Shown here: one piece after another, positions 12,402 to 21,227 of the stretch
Layout of the letters: each line of letters starts with the position of its first letter
Position numbering within the stretch: the first letter of the stretch is position 1
Origin: Patescibacteria group bacterium
Lineage (GTDB): Bacteria; Patescibacteriota; Patescibacteriia; 2-12-FULL-60-25
Direction of reading: 5' to 3'
Assembly: GCA_028715505.1 (NCBI GenBank)
Contig: JAQURS010000003.1
Span: forward strand, 1-50,409
DNA: 50,409 nt
The notes under the pieces: model-generated
The model's database searches: none
Told to the model about the DNA's origin: nothing
Seen by the model: only the letters and a program-made list of their open reading frames with translations
Position numbers and translations under genes: made by a program

Positions 12402-12863
12402 ATGGAGGACGCGCACGAGATCAAAGCTGATTTCATGACCTTGGGAGGCGGATTGATTCTGGCCGTGACGATTGTCGCGACCCTTTTTTTAATCATGTCG
12501 CTTTTGGTGCCGGTGGTCGATCGACTGCAGCTGGCCATCATCGCCATGTTGGCCGGCGCTTGCTGGTTATACATGATCAATCGTTTTTCCGAGAAGCTGA
12601 AACTGGAAGAAGGCCATTTGGAATTTGACACGGCCTTGGGCAGGAAACAAATTTTTAATTTAGACGAAGTCATGGGTTTACGCTTGACCGATCTCGGTTG
12701 GAGTTTGAACGGCAATTTTTATCTTTTGGAGATTTCGGTTTACGACAAGCGCCGGCCTTTGCAGATCGGTTTGGGTCCCTGTTGGCGTCGCTCCGACCTA
12801 GCGGGCTTCGTGGGCGCCATCGGAAAAAAATTAGAGAATCAAAATCAGATTTATGCCGACTAA
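12402..12863 (+). CDS. Small membrane protein with two helices, unknown
   Basis: 153 residues from the ATG at 12402, chosen because a TGTTATAAT promoter ends 7 bases upstream; the open frame further up cannot be in the transcript. Two adjacent hydrophobic helices (about residues 14-36 and 42-59) precede a soluble domain of beta character (LKLEEGHLEFDTALG, NFYLLEISVYDKRRPLQIGL) that resembles a PH-like membrane-associated domain in layout only. It overlaps the LOG-family gene by 11 bases, so the two are co-translated. Confidence 0.65.
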   Translation: MEDAHEIKADFMTLGGGLILAVTIVATLFLIMSLLVPVVDRLQLAIIAMLAGACWLYMINRFSEKLKLEEGHLEFDTALGRKQIFNLDEVMGLRLTDLGWSLNGNFYLLEISVYDKRRPLQIGLGPCWRRSDLAGFVGAIGKKLENQNQIYAD

Positions 12864-13704
12864 ACATCCTCACGAACACGTCCTAAGCGCGTCCTCAAAA
12901 CGTACTAGAACGTCCTCGAAACCGAGAAGGCCCTTGCCGCAACGGCCTTTCTATAAAAGTTCGAACTACAGGACGAATGGCGTATTGCCAGCCGCGCCCA
13001 TCAAAAAACGGTTCATGCATTGGGTCTGCTCGCCGCAGAATCAATGCTATCCCGAAGAGAACGTGCCTTTTACCGAAAATCTTTATTGGAGGATTTTCAG
13101 GATCATCGCCGAATTCATCGAAGGTTTTGAATTCCTTTCCAAGTTGCAACGCGAAGTCACTTTTTTTGGAAGCGCGCGCACGCCTAAAGGCACGCATTAT
13201 TACAAAGTGGCTGAAGAGCTTGGCCGGATGTGCGCCAAAGCCGGTTTCACGGTCATCACCGGCGGCGGTCCCGGCATTATGGAAGCCGGCAACAAGGGCG
13301 CCTTCAACGGAGGAGGGGAATCGGTGGGTTTGGACATTGAGCTGCCGACCGAACAGCGCCGCAACGAATACGTGACGCGGGCCATCGGCTTCCATTATTT
13401 TTTCACCCGCAAAGTCATGCTCTCCGCTTCGGCCCAAGCTTATGTCTTTTTTCCTGGTGGCTTCGGCACTTTAGACGAGGCGACGGAAATGCTGGCCCTG
13501 ATTCAAACCAACAAGGCTCCGCGAGACGTTCCGTGCATCTTTATCGGCAAAAAGTTTTGGACGCCTTTCTACAATTGGGTTAAAGAAACGCTTTTGGAAG
13601 AAAATGCTTATTTGTCGGTAGAAGATCTCCGTTTGATTAGGATAGTCGACACGCCCAAGGAAGCTTTTGAGATCATCAAAAGGACCAAGGAAAGGGAGTT
13701 GTAA
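12853..13704 (+). CDS. LOG-family protein (TIGR00730-like nucleotide 5'-monophosphate phosphoribohydrolase)
   Basis: 283 residues. Rossmann-like fold with the family's two signatures: GGGPGIMEAGNKGA (about residues 137-150) and PGGFGTLDEATE (about 201-212). Family members release free bases from nucleoside 5'-monophosphates (cytokinin-activating LOG enzymes, E. coli PpnN), so a nucleotide-salvage role is likely. The N-terminal ~70 residues are basic and low-complexity, then a CSPQNQCYPEENVPFTEN lead-in seen in the longer subgroup. It overlaps the membrane protein gene and ends at a bidirectional terminator. Confidence 0.85.
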   Translation: MPTKHPHEHVLSASSKRTRTSSKPRRPLPQRPFYKSSNYRTNGVLPAAPIKKRFMHWVCSPQNQCYPEENVPFTENLYWRIFRIIAEFIEGFEFLSKLQREVTFFGSARTPKGTHYYKVAEELGRMCAKAGFTVITGGGPGIMEAGNKGAFNGGGESVGLDIELPTEQRRNEYVTRAIGFHYFFTRKVMLSASAQAYVFFPGGFGTLDEATEMLALIQTNKAPRDVPCIFIGKKFWTPFYNWVKETLLEENAYLSVEDLRLIRIVDTPKEAFEIIKRTKEREL

Positions 13705-13715
13705 AAAATACGATT

Positions 13716-13741
13716 AAAAAGACGCCCCGAAGGGCGTCTTT
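13716..13741. terminator. Bidirectional terminator
   Basis: AAAAAGACGCCC-cgaa-GGGCGTCTTT. Serves the plus-strand LOG gene and the minus-strand rpmB. Confidence 0.85.
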
Positions 13742-13748
13742 GATTTGT

Positions 13749-14003
13749 TTACTTCTTGGCTTCAGCCTTACGCGCGGCGGTTTTGGCCTTTTTCTTTTGT
13801 TTCTTGGTCAGGACCTCGCCTTTTTGGATGGCGTTCAGCTTTTTTAAGGTCTTCAAAGCCCGGGTCGACAAAACGACCTTGACTCCACCCATCCGGCGGG
13901 ACTGAAGATTGACGCCTTGCAGGCGTTTGGTGGCGCGGTTGGAATGGCTCCGGTTATTGGCTACGTTGGCCTTTTTGCCGGTTAAAACGCAAATACGTGA
14001 CAT
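13749..14003 (-). CDS. rpmB: 50S ribosomal protein bL28
   Basis: 84 residues. N-terminal [20 protein letters not shown], then SNRATKRLQ and NLQSRRM are the bL28 hallmarks (C5 with the GK pair); [15 protein letters not shown] is the second beta-helix element. The C-terminus is a Lys/Ala-rich tail. It faces the M50 protease gene, sharing a 57-base promoter region; no SD. Confidence 0.9.
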   Translation of the reverse strand: MSRICVLTGKKANVANNRSHSNRATKRLQGVNLQSRRMGGVKVVLSTRALKTLKKLNAIQKGEVLTKKQKKKAKTAARKAEAKK

Positions 14004-14043
14004 ATGGGTTCAATAGGATTGGCACAAGTATAGACGTTTACGG

Positions 14044-14049
14044 TATGAT
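14044..14049 (+). promoter_or_regulatory. -10 of the M50 protease gene
   Basis: TATGAT, 11 bases before the ATG at 14061, with TTGGCA 19 bases upstream. Implies a leader of only a few bases. Confidence 0.5.
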
Positions 14050-14060
14050 TGGCAAGAGCT

Positions 14061-14717
14061 ATGGGCATCAATACTCTTTTGAGCGATCCGCTATTGTTTA
14101 TACTATGGATCGTAGCCGTTTTGGTCGCTTTGACGGTCCATGAATTTTCGCATGCCTTGGTGGCTACCTGGCTAGGCGATAACACGGCCAAACGCTTGGG
14201 CCGGCTTTCGTTAAATCCCTTGGCGCACATCGACTGGTTCGGTTTGGCCGCCCTTGTCCTGGTCAGTTTTGGCTGGGGCAAACCGGTGCCTTTCAATCCT
14301 TATCAGCTTAAAGATCAAAAATGGGGGCCGCTGTACATCGGGATCGCCGGGCCGATCAGCAATTTTATCCTGGTCGTGATATCAGGCGTTTTGCTTAACC
14401 TCCTGGGGCCAGTTTTGGGCGGGGCCAATTTTTTAATCATCTTTTTGGGATTGTGTTTTTTAATCAACACGGCTTTAATGCTTTTCAATCTCATCCCGTT
14501 GCCTCCTTTGGACGGGTCGAAAATCGTTTTGGCCCTCATGCAGCAGCCGAAATGGTATAAGTATCGCGCGGCTTTGGAACAATACGGAGCTTGGATTTTG
14601 ATGGCTTTGGTTTTAATGGATATTCTTTTGGGAGTCGGCATTATTGGCGCGGTTCTTAGGGGGCCTTACCATTGGATTGCTAGTCTCTTCGGGTTAAACC
14701 AATTTTTTGGATTATGA
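14061..14717 (+). CDS. Site-2 protease (M50 family) intramembrane metalloprotease
   Basis: 218 residues from the ATG at 14061; an upstream TTG start would lie inside the -10 box. Zinc motif HEFSH (HExxH) falls in the first membrane helix at about residues 29-33, and the third ligand region NLIPLPPLDG lies near residue 150. Four to five helices. This is the minimal group of M50 proteases without PDZ domain, found widely in CPR and Firmicutes; substrates unknown. It overlaps the next membrane protein by 4 bases (ATGA), so the two are coupled. Confidence 0.9.
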   Translation: MGINTLLSDPLLFILWIVAVLVALTVHEFSHALVATWLGDNTAKRLGRLSLNPLAHIDWFGLAALVLVSFGWGKPVPFNPYQLKDQKWGPLYIGIAGPISNFILVVISGVLLNLLGPVLGGANFLIIFLGLCFLINTALMLFNLIPLPPLDGSKIVLALMQQPKWYKYRAALEQYGAWILMALVLMDILLGVGIIGAVLRGPYHWIASLFGLNQFFGL

Positions 14718-16237
14718 TCAAATCAAAAATCTGGTCGGGTGAATCGGCGCCTTCGGCCGAACCAAGCATAACCAAAAACAATCACGCCGTCTGGATAATG
14801 CTAGCGGCTATCATCCTGGTTAGCGTTTTGGTCGAGATCATCCGGCCGATCGGAATCCAGCCTTTGGATCTTTTTATTTGGCGTCCGGTTTTAATCATTT
14901 GCAGTTTGGCGCTTTCGGCTTTGTGGCTCAGATCATGGTTCAAAAAGACGCTCGAAGAAGTGATTGGAATCATTAAGTCGGCTTTGCCCTGGGCCATCGT
15001 GGGGGCTTTGGTTTTTGGAGTCATTAGTATATGGCCGCAGGATCTCGGGAGTTTACCTCTGACTTTGAGCAACCTGCCGGGATATTTTTTCTCGCTTGGT
15101 TTTTGGCCTTTAACTGCCGGGCCGGAATCCATCTTGCGCGGTTTTGCTTTTGGGCTGGGCGTGGCCGTCTTTTGGAACGAGTTCAAAGCCAGCCGGAACG
15201 ATCTCAGAGCCGCTTTGGGAGGAGTCGGAACTTGGTTAGTCTCATCGTTTGTCTTGGCTCTGCCGTCAATCGTATTAAACGTCACGGTGGCAGTCACCGG
15301 CGGCAAAGTTTGGGGCGTGGCCGCGTCCGATTTGGCCAACGCTTTTTCGAGATTGAATCTCAATACTTTTTGGGCGAACCTGCAGCTCACGCGATGGTTC
15401 ACCGGATTTGGCGGGCAACTGCCAAACTCCATGGCTCTTTATACTTTGTCGTGGGTTTTTGTCTTGAGTTTCGTTTTAATGCTGGCTTTATATTGGCGGC
15501 CGCGACATTTTTTGCAATCTCTGAAGTTGGAAAATTCTTATTGGCCGGTTTTATATTTCGCTTCGGCCGTGGTATCCGGCTTGTTGGCGGGTTGGGGCAA
15601 GATGGCCCACTCGGGTTTGGATCTGGTGGCGTGGCTCGTCTTCATCATCCTTTTGGCCGTCTGGTTCAGGCATCTCGAAAAATCGGATGAACCGGATGAA
15701 GGCATCAATGCCTGGCTCACTCCTCTGGTCTTGATCTCCGGCGGCTTGCTCGGTTGGCCAGTGCTTTTGCCAATTCTCGCGAGTTTGATCGTAGTCTGGA
15801 TTGAACGGAAACCTGTTTTCCAAGCTTGGCCGAGTTGGTTGCCCCAACTTTTTCTTTGGCTTTGCCTGGCCGCCGCTTCGCTCGGTTTCATGCGGGGATC
15901 GCAGTACGTGCAGGAAGGCATGGTTTGGATTGTGTTAGCTTTTGGCTGTTTGATAATCCCGGCTATCGCCTGGTTTCAGGTGAAAGATAAGCCAAAAGGC
16001 GCGCTGGGCGTGATGATTGCCTGGCTAGCTGTGAGCTTAGTTTCATCTTTATTGCTAAAAACCTATTTGGTGTGCGCTTTAGCCGCTTTAGGCATAGTCG
16101 CTTATTACCTCTGGTCCAAATACAAGGCTCAAGTTAGCCAAGCACTTCCTTACTTTGTCCTTATATATGTGGCAGCCGTTATGATTTTGGCTTTTTGGCT
16201 GCCCAGATTGCTAAATCCAAGGCTTCTTCCGCTCTAG
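14714..16237 (+). CDS. Polytopic membrane protein, unknown
   Basis: 507 residues with roughly 11-13 hydrophobic helices separated by short loops, and a polar N-terminus (MIKSKIWSGESAPSAEPSIT). Tryptophan is frequent at helix ends. There is a longer amphipathic stretch around residues 215-245 and a charged break (RHLEKSDEPDEGINAW) around residue 325. No transport, O-antigen ligase or glycosyltransferase motif could be pinned down. Start ATG overlaps the protease stop, so it is probably expressed with it and may be its membrane partner. Confidence 0.65.
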   Translation: MIKSKIWSGESAPSAEPSITKNNHAVWIMLAAIILVSVLVEIIRPIGIQPLDLFIWRPVLIICSLALSALWLRSWFKKTLEEVIGIIKSALPWAIVGALVFGVISIWPQDLGSLPLTLSNLPGYFFSLGFWPLTAGPESILRGFAFGLGVAVFWNEFKASRNDLRAALGGVGTWLVSSFVLALPSIVLNVTVAVTGGKVWGVAASDLANAFSRLNLNTFWANLQLTRWFTGFGGQLPNSMALYTLSWVFVLSFVLMLALYWRPRHFLQSLKLENSYWPVLYFASAVVSGLLAGWGKMAHSGLDLVAWLVFIILLAVWFRHLEKSDEPDEGINAWLTPLVLISGGLLGWPVLLPILASLIVVWIERKPVFQAWPSWLPQLFLWLCLAAASLGFMRGSQYVQEGMVWIVLAFGCLIIPAIAWFQVKDKPKGALGVMIAWLAVSLVSSLLLKTYLVCALAALGIVAYYLWSKYKAQVSQALPYFVLIYVAAVMILAFWLPRLLNPRLLPL

Positions 16238-16248
16238 ATTAGGCCTTC

Positions 16249-16277
16249 TTGACGGTGAGCGGGACGTTTGGTATATT
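16249..16277 (+). promoter_or_regulatory. Promoter of the str operon
   Basis: TTGACG (16249-16254), 17-base spacer, TATATT (16272-16277). Predicted leader of about 40 bases before rpsL. Confidence 0.7.
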
Positions 16278-16323
16278 TCGCCCACGTTATTGCCATACTT
16301 TTTGGCGATTCCATAACCGAAAC

Positions 16324-16749
16324 ATGCCTACTTTTAACCAACTTGTCCGGCATTCACGCCGCACAGCCAAGGTAAAATCCAAGAGTCCGGCGCTCCAGTT
16401 TACGCGCGACACTCTGCACCGCGTCCGCACCGAACTTCCGAAGGGGAGCCCGTTTAAGCGTGGCGTCTGCACCAAAGTCACGACCATGACGCCCAAAAAG
16501 CCTAACTCGGCTTTGCGCAAGATCGCCCGCGTCCGCCTTTCGAACGGCCAGGAAGTCACGGCCTACATCCCGGGTGAGGGACACAACCTCCAGGAACACT
16601 CGATCGTCATGATCCGCGGAGGCCGCGTCAAGGACTTGCCTGGCGTGCGCTACCACATCGTGCGCGGCGTTTATGATACTCAGGGCGTGGCCAACCGCCG
16701 TCGCGGACGCTCGGTTTACGGCAATAAGAAACCTAAGGCAGCCAAATAA
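16324..16749 (+). CDS. rpsL: 30S ribosomal protein uS12
   Basis: 141 residues from the ATG at 16324. Decoding-centre protein. [20 protein letters not shown] at the N-terminus; the [17 protein letters not shown] block carries the lysine and loop where streptomycin-resistance changes occur, and is wild type. [18 protein letters not shown] is the second conserved loop. Start set by homology; the reading frame extends upstream into the leader without support. First gene of rpsL-rpsG-fusA. Confidence 0.97.
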   Translation: MPTFNQLVRHSRRTAKVKSKSPALQFTRDTLHRVRTELPKGSPFKRGVCTKVTTMTPKKPNSALRKIARVRLSNGQEVTAYIPGEGHNLQEHSIVMIRGGRVKDLPGVRYHIVRGVYDTQGVANRRRGRSVYGNKKPKAAK

Positions 16750-16754
16750 AGTTT

Positions 16755-17222
16755 ATGCGTGGAAAGCAAGCCCCCCGTAGGTCAGTCCTACCCGATCCTA
16801 AATTCACCTCGCCGGTCGTGGCCAAGTTCATCAATTACGTGATGGAATGCGGCAAGAAATCGACCGCCCAGAAGATCGTTTATGATGCTCTGGAAAAAAT
16901 CGAAGCCAAAGCCAAGAAGCCGGCCATGGAAGTTTTTGACGAGGCTTTGAAGAACGTTTCGCCTTTGCTCGAAGTCAAATCCCGCCGCGTGGGCGGCGCC
17001 AACTACCAGATTCCTCTCCAAGTGCGCGCCGACCGCCGTCAGCAATTGGCTTTCCGTTGGATCATCACCTCGGCCCGCGCCAAGAAAGGCAGGCCCATGG
17101 CCGAAAAGTTGGCCGCCGAACTTCTGGCCGCCGCCGAAAACCAGGGTGACGCCGTGAAGAAGAAGCAGGACGTGCAGCGCATGGCCGAAGCCAACCGCGC
17201 TTTCGCGCACTTTGCCCGCTAA
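16755..17222 (+). CDS. rpsG: 30S ribosomal protein uS7
   Basis: 155 residues. Nucleates the 30S head by binding 16S rRNA. Opening RGKQAPRRSVLPDPKFTSPV and the conserved KSRRVGGANYQIPLQV loop at about residues 76-91 are clear. Start 5 bases after rpsL, without SD (AATAAAGTTTATG). Length is normal for the family. Confidence 0.97.
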   Translation: MRGKQAPRRSVLPDPKFTSPVVAKFINYVMECGKKSTAQKIVYDALEKIEAKAKKPAMEVFDEALKNVSPLLEVKSRRVGGANYQIPLQVRADRRQQLAFRWIITSARAKKGRPMAEKLAAELLAAAENQGDAVKKKQDVQRMAEANRAFAHFAR

Positions 17223-17231
17223 GGTTGCTAT

Positions 17232-17300
17232 GGACGACGGCACTGACATCGCGGGAAATTAACGTAAGGTCAAAGGCCGGCGGTTTCGTCGTCCTTTTTT
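17232..17300 (+). terminator. Terminator-like hairpin between rpsG and fusA
   Basis: GGACGAC (17232-17238) pairs with GTCGTCC (17288-17294) followed directly by TTTTTT. The 49-base loop is unusually long, so it may be an attenuator that lowers fusA relative to rpsL-rpsG rather than a full stop. Confidence 0.45.
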
Positions 17301-17320
17301 GTCTCCACTGAATAAAAAAT

Positions 17321-19402
17321 ATGCCTCGAGAATATACCCTCAAAGATACCCGGAACTTCGGGATCATCGCCCACATCGACGCGGGCAAAACGACCGTTTC
17401 CGAACGCGTGCTTTTCTATACTGGCCGCAAGCATAAGATCGGTGAAGTGCACGAAGGCGAAGCCACCATGGACTGGATGGCGCAAGAGCAAGAACGCGGC
17501 ATCACCATCACCTCGGCCGCCACGACTTGTTTTTGGAAAGGCTGCCGTTTGAATTTGATTGATACTCCGGGACACATCGACTTCACCATCGAGGTGCAGC
17601 GTTCGTTGCGCGTGCTTGATGGCGCCGTCACCGTGTTCGACGGCGTGGCCGGCGTGGAAGCGCAGTCCGAAACAGTCTGGCGCCAAGCCGATAAGTATCG
17701 CGTGCCCCGCATGTGCTTCGTGAACAAACTCGACCGCACGGGCGCGGATTTCTTTAAGGATATCGTTTCCATCCGCACCCGTTTGAACAAGCGCGCTTAT
17801 CCCATCCAACTCCCGATCGGCGCCGAAGCCAATTTCAAAGGCATCATCGACCTCATTACCATGAAGACCGAGATGTACATGGATGAAATGGGCAAGGAGA
17901 TCGTCGAAGGGGAAGTGCCGGCCGATATGATGGAAGAAGCCAAGAAGTGGCGTAATGAATTTTTGGATGCCTTGTCCGAAACGGACGAAGCGTTGATGAA
18001 CAAATACCTGGCGGGCGAGGAGCTGACCGTGGAAGAAATCCGCGCAGCTTTGCGCAAGGCCGTCATTAACATGGATCTTTTTCCGATCATGTGCGGTTCG
18101 GCTCTGAAGAACAAGGGCGTGCAGTTCATGTTGGACGCCGTCAATTATTACCTGCCTTCGCCATTGGACGTTCCGCCGGTCAAAGGCGTGGACCCGAATG
18201 ACTCCGAGAAAACTATCGAATGCAAACCGGACGACAACGCGCCTTTCGCGGCTTTGGCCTTTAAAGTCATGAGTGACCCTTACGTGGGCAAGCTTATTTT
18301 CTTCCGCGTTTACTCGGGCCATCTTTCCGCCGGTTCTTACGTTTACAACGCCACCAACGGCAAAAAGGAACGCGTCGGCCGCATCGTGCGCATGCACGCC
18401 AACAGCCGCGAGGAAGTGCAGGAAGTTTATTCCGGCGAAATCGCCGCCGCCGTGGGCTTGAAGGACACCTTCACCGGCCACACGCTTTGCGACGAAGAGC
18501 ATCCGGTCATCCTCGAGACCATCACCATTCCCGAACCGGTCATTGATTTGGCCGTTGAACCCAAAACCAAGGCCGACCAGGAAAAGATGGGCGTGGCCCT
18601 CCAGAAACTGGCTGAAGAGGATCCTTCGTTCCACGTCCGCACCGACGAGGAAACTCTCCAAACAATTTTGTCCGGCATGGGCGAACTCCACCTTGAAATC
18701 ATCGTGGACCGCATGAAGCGCGAATTCAACGTCGAAGCCAACGTCGGCAAACCGCAAGTCGCCTACAAGGAAGCCGTTAAAGGCACGGCTGAAGGCGAGG
18801 GTAAATTCATCCGCCAGTCGGGCGGCCGCGGCCAATACGGGCACTGCTTGCTTCGCATTGAACCGAATGAACGCGGCAAGGGTTATGAATTCGTGAACGA
18901 CATCAAAGGCGGCGTGATTCCCAAAGAATACATCCAACCGATCAACAAAGGCATCCAGGAAGCCATGCAACGCGGCGTGGCCGCCGGTTATCCGATATTG
19001 GACATCAAAGCCACCGTGTATGATGGCTCATACCATGAAGTCGACTCGTCCGAAGCCGCCTTTAAGATCGCCGCTTCCATGGCTTTCCGCGCGGCTTGTG
19101 AAAAAGCCGGCGTGGCCATTCTGGAACCAATTGAACGCGTAGAAGTCGTCGTGCCGGAACTTTACATGGGCGACGTCATCGGTGATTTGAACTCAAAGCG
19201 CGGCCAGATCAATTCCATGGAAGACAGGAGCGACGTCAAAGTTATCCAAGCTGAGGTGCCGCTGGCCGAAATGTTCGGTTACGCCACCTCGCTCCGTTCC
19301 ATGACCCAGGGCCGCGGCGCGTACTCGATGGAATTCGACCATTACTCGCCGGTGCCATCCGTCGTCCAACAGCAGATCATCGAAGGCAAATCGAAAAAGT
19401 AA
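17321..19402 (+). CDS. fusA: Elongation factor G
   Basis: 693 residues, full length. GTPase driving translocation. G1 AHIDAGKTT (about residues 17-25), G2 region [13 protein letters not shown]3 DTPGHIDF, G4 NKLDRTGAD; domain II from [14 protein letters not shown]; domains III-V with [12 protein letters not shown] and the GRGQYGH motif of domain IV. Starts at AAAAAATATG, no SD. A terminator follows at 19421-19448. Confidence 0.98.
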   Translation: MPREYTLKDTRNFGIIAHIDAGKTTVSERVLFYTGRKHKIGEVHEGEATMDWMAQEQERGITITSAATTCFWKGCRLNLIDTPGHIDFTIEVQRSLRVLDGAVTVFDGVAGVEAQSETVWRQADKYRVPRMCFVNKLDRTGADFFKDIVSIRTRLNKRAYPIQLPIGAEANFKGIIDLITMKTEMYMDEMGKEIVEGEVPADMMEEAKKWRNEFLDALSETDEALMNKYLAGEELTVEEIRAALRKAVINMDLFPIMCGSALKNKGVQFMLDAVNYYLPSPLDVPPVKGVDPNDSEKTIECKPDDNAPFAALAFKVMSDPYVGKLIFFRVYSGHLSAGSYVYNATNGKKERVGRIVRMHANSREEVQEVYSGEIAAAVGLKDTFTGHTLCDEEHPVILETITIPEPVIDLAVEPKTKADQEKMGVALQKLAEEDPSFHVRTDEETLQTILSGMGELHLEIIVDRMKREFNVEANVGKPQVAYKEAVKGTAEGEGKFIRQSGGRGQYGHCLLRIEPNERGKGYEFVNDIKGGVIPKEYIQPINKGIQEAMQRGVAAGYPILDIKATVYDGSYHEVDSSEAAFKIAASMAFRAACEKAGVAILEPIERVEVVVPELYMGDVIGDLNSKRGQINSMEDRSDVKVIQAEVPLAEMFGYATSLRSMTQGRGAYSMEFDHYSPVPSVVQQQIIEGKSKK

Positions 19403-19420
19403 ACATCCATTCAAAAAAAT

Positions 19421-19448
19421 AAAGAACCGGCGCAAGCCGGTTCTTTTT
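19421..19448 (+). terminator. Terminator of the str operon
   Basis: AAAGAACCGGC-gcaa-GCCGGTTCTTTTT. Confidence 0.9.
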
Positions 19449-19463
19449 ACAGAGTCAGAAATT

Positions 19464-19472
19464 TAAGATAAT
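19464..19472 (+). promoter_or_regulatory. Leaderless-type -10 box
   Basis: TAAGATAAT ends 8 bases before the ATG at 19481. No SD. Confidence 0.45.
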
Positions 19473-19480
19473 ATCCCCAT

Positions 19481-20242
19481 ATGAGTTTTGAGGGACATCA
19501 GCCTTATTTGAACAAAGAAGGTTATCCGGTGGACTTTGAAAAAAAGAGGTTTGAGTTTTGGACGCAGAAAGTTCCATATCAAATTAGGCGTTGGGAGTAT
19601 GATTTATGGAGATGTTACAAGACTCTCTCCATGATTGATTATAGGGATTATACTCATTTGAATGACAGGGGAAGGCCAGTTCCGGTTCCAGGATACTCTG
19701 ATGATATTAAAGAGAAAGATTGGCAAGAATTCAGAGACTCGTTTTTGACTGGTGAAAATAGAAAAAAACGTTTTTTGGAACTTATATCCCAAATTAAATC
19801 TGACTGGAATAATGTCTTGCATGTTAACGAAATCGAGATACCGGAAAATGAAATAGGGATCGTTGCCCTTGAGGGGTCGGGATTTTATGGGCCGAGAAAA
19901 TCCGAAGCCTTTATGTCCGATATAGACATAAAAATTTTATTAGATAGATCTGATAATGGAACCAACTTCGAAATAATGCCAAGCATTAAAAATTTAGGGA
20001 AGCCTTTCTATCACGTAATAGGCACGGGCAACACTGATGGGGCGCGGTTTCATAGAGAGGAGATACATTGGCTGCTTTATCCACATTTTCCGGTAGTAAA
20101 CAAATACAGTATTGAGCAATTGGATGCAATCATCGAAGCCATTGTCAAAGATACGTTTGCGCGCCAAAGCCAAATTGAGCAAAAGATTGCCGCTCTGAAA
20201 ACTGTAATCGAAAAAAGAAAAGAAGATATAATATTAAAATGA
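19481..20242 (+). CDS. Nucleotidyltransferase-fold protein
   Basis: 253 residues. The segment VALEGSGFYGPRKSEA then FMSDIDIKILLD (about residues 128-155) fits the Pol-beta superfamily pattern G[GS]...D-x-D, with D147 and D149 as the metal pair. The N-terminal ~110 residues are helical and Trp/Tyr-rich; the C-terminus is a charged helix (SQIEQKIAALKTVIEKRKED). Substrate unknown. Base composition is clearly more AT-rich than the flanking str genes (AAAA runs, ATA/AGA codons), as is the following ddl, suggesting joint acquisition. One base separates it from ddl. Confidence 0.6.
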   Translation: MSFEGHQPYLNKEGYPVDFEKKRFEFWTQKVPYQIRRWEYDLWRCYKTLSMIDYRDYTHLNDRGRPVPVPGYSDDIKEKDWQEFRDSFLTGENRKKRFLELISQIKSDWNNVLHVNEIEIPENEIGIVALEGSGFYGPRKSEAFMSDIDIKILLDRSDNGTNFEIMPSIKNLGKPFYHVIGTGNTDGARFHREEIHWLLYPHFPVVNKYSIEQLDAIIEAIVKDTFARQSQIEQKIAALKTVIEKRKEDIILK

Positions 20243-20243
20243 A

Positions 20244-21224
20244 ATGACCTACCAACTTCCTAAAATTCTCGTTTTGAGTGGTGGAATCGGAGGCGAAAGA
20301 GAGGTTTCACTCGAAAGCGGCCGCATGGTGGCCGAACTTTTGGATCGGAAGAAATTTCGCGTTATCGAAGCGGAATTGACGGAGCGATTGGAGTTTATTT
20401 TTAGCCCAGGTCAAAAGAAGATTAAATTTTTGGACGGATTAAAAAAGATAAAAAAGATGGGGATCGATTGTGTCTTTCCTGCATTGCATGGACAGTTCGG
20501 AGAAGATGGCCAATTGCAAACGGTTTTGGAAATTTTGGAGATATCTTTTGTAGGTTCTGGGTCTGTTGCCTCCATGAAAGCCATGGACAAAGACTTAGCC
20601 CAGAATTTGTTGGAAAAAGCTGGCTTTATTGTGCCGGAATCAATAGTGGTTCAGTCATCAGATGATTGGCCCTCCATAAATAAATTTTTAAAAAGTAAAA
20701 AGAGTTACGTGATAAAACCCCTAACTGGGGGATCGAGCGTTGGGGTGACAATCACTAATTCGCGTGCAGAAATAAAAAAGCGAATCAATGATTCTTTAAA
20801 AAACAAAGTAAAGTCAATTTTACAAGAATTCCTAAAAGGAGGAGAGTTTACTTGCGGAGTGATAGAGAAGGACGGTGCGGCACTCCCTCTTATGCCTACA
20901 GAGATAAGGCCAAAAAAATCTAAATTTTTTGATTACCATGCTAAATATGCACCTGGAGGTTCGGACGAGATAACCCCTCCGGATTTGCCAAAGCCAAAAA
21001 TTAAGAAATTGCAGCTAATGGCGTTATGTGCCCATAAGCTTTTCGGCTGTCGCTCGATGTCAAGATCGGATTTTATAATTTCTAGGGGGAGAATATATAT
21101 TCTAGAAATAAATACTCTGCCCGGCATGACCAAAACCTCCCTTTTGCCCCAAGGGGCACAGGCGATAGGAATAGGGTTCAAGGAACTTCTAACATTGTTG
21201 GTTGATAGCTCAATAAAAAAATAA
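20244..21224 (+). CDS. ddl: D-alanine--D-alanine ligase
   Basis: 326 residues. ATP-grasp ligase making the D-Ala-D-Ala dipeptide of peptidoglycan. Opening ILVLSGGIGGEREVSLESG (HSGGxSxExxVS variant), FPALHGQFGEDGQLQ, ATP-grasp loop IKPLTGGSSVGVTI, and the late SRSDFI ... ILEINTLPGMTKTSLLPQ metal-binding and omega-loop region. AT-rich codon use shared with the upstream gene. The usual H in HG(x)GE is kept as ALHGQFGEDG. Part of a four-gene insertion between fusA and tuf. Confidence 0.92.
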   Translation: MTYQLPKILVLSGGIGGEREVSLESGRMVAELLDRKKFRVIEAELTERLEFIFSPGQKKIKFLDGLKKIKKMGIDCVFPALHGQFGEDGQLQTVLEILEISFVGSGSVASMKAMDKDLAQNLLEKAGFIVPESIVVQSSDDWPSINKFLKSKKSYVIKPLTGGSSVGVTITNSRAEIKKRINDSLKNKVKSILQEFLKGGEFTCGVIEKDGAALPLMPTEIRPKKSKFFDYHAKYAPGGSDEITPPDLPKPKIKKLQLMALCAHKLFGCRSMSRSDFIISRGRIYILEINTLPGMTKTSLLPQGAQAIGIGFKELLTLLVDSSIKK

Positions 21225-21227
21225 TTT

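Noticed and set aside
12170-12715. 181-codon minus frame between ndk and the LOG gene
   Set aside because: Overlaps the well-supported membrane-protein gene and a region of non-coding dyads; no start signal.
17270-18970. 566-codon open frame antisense to fusA
   Set aside because: Mirror of EF-G codon bias (GC-rich third positions); composition is His/Val/Phe-rich without domain logic, and fusA itself is unambiguous.
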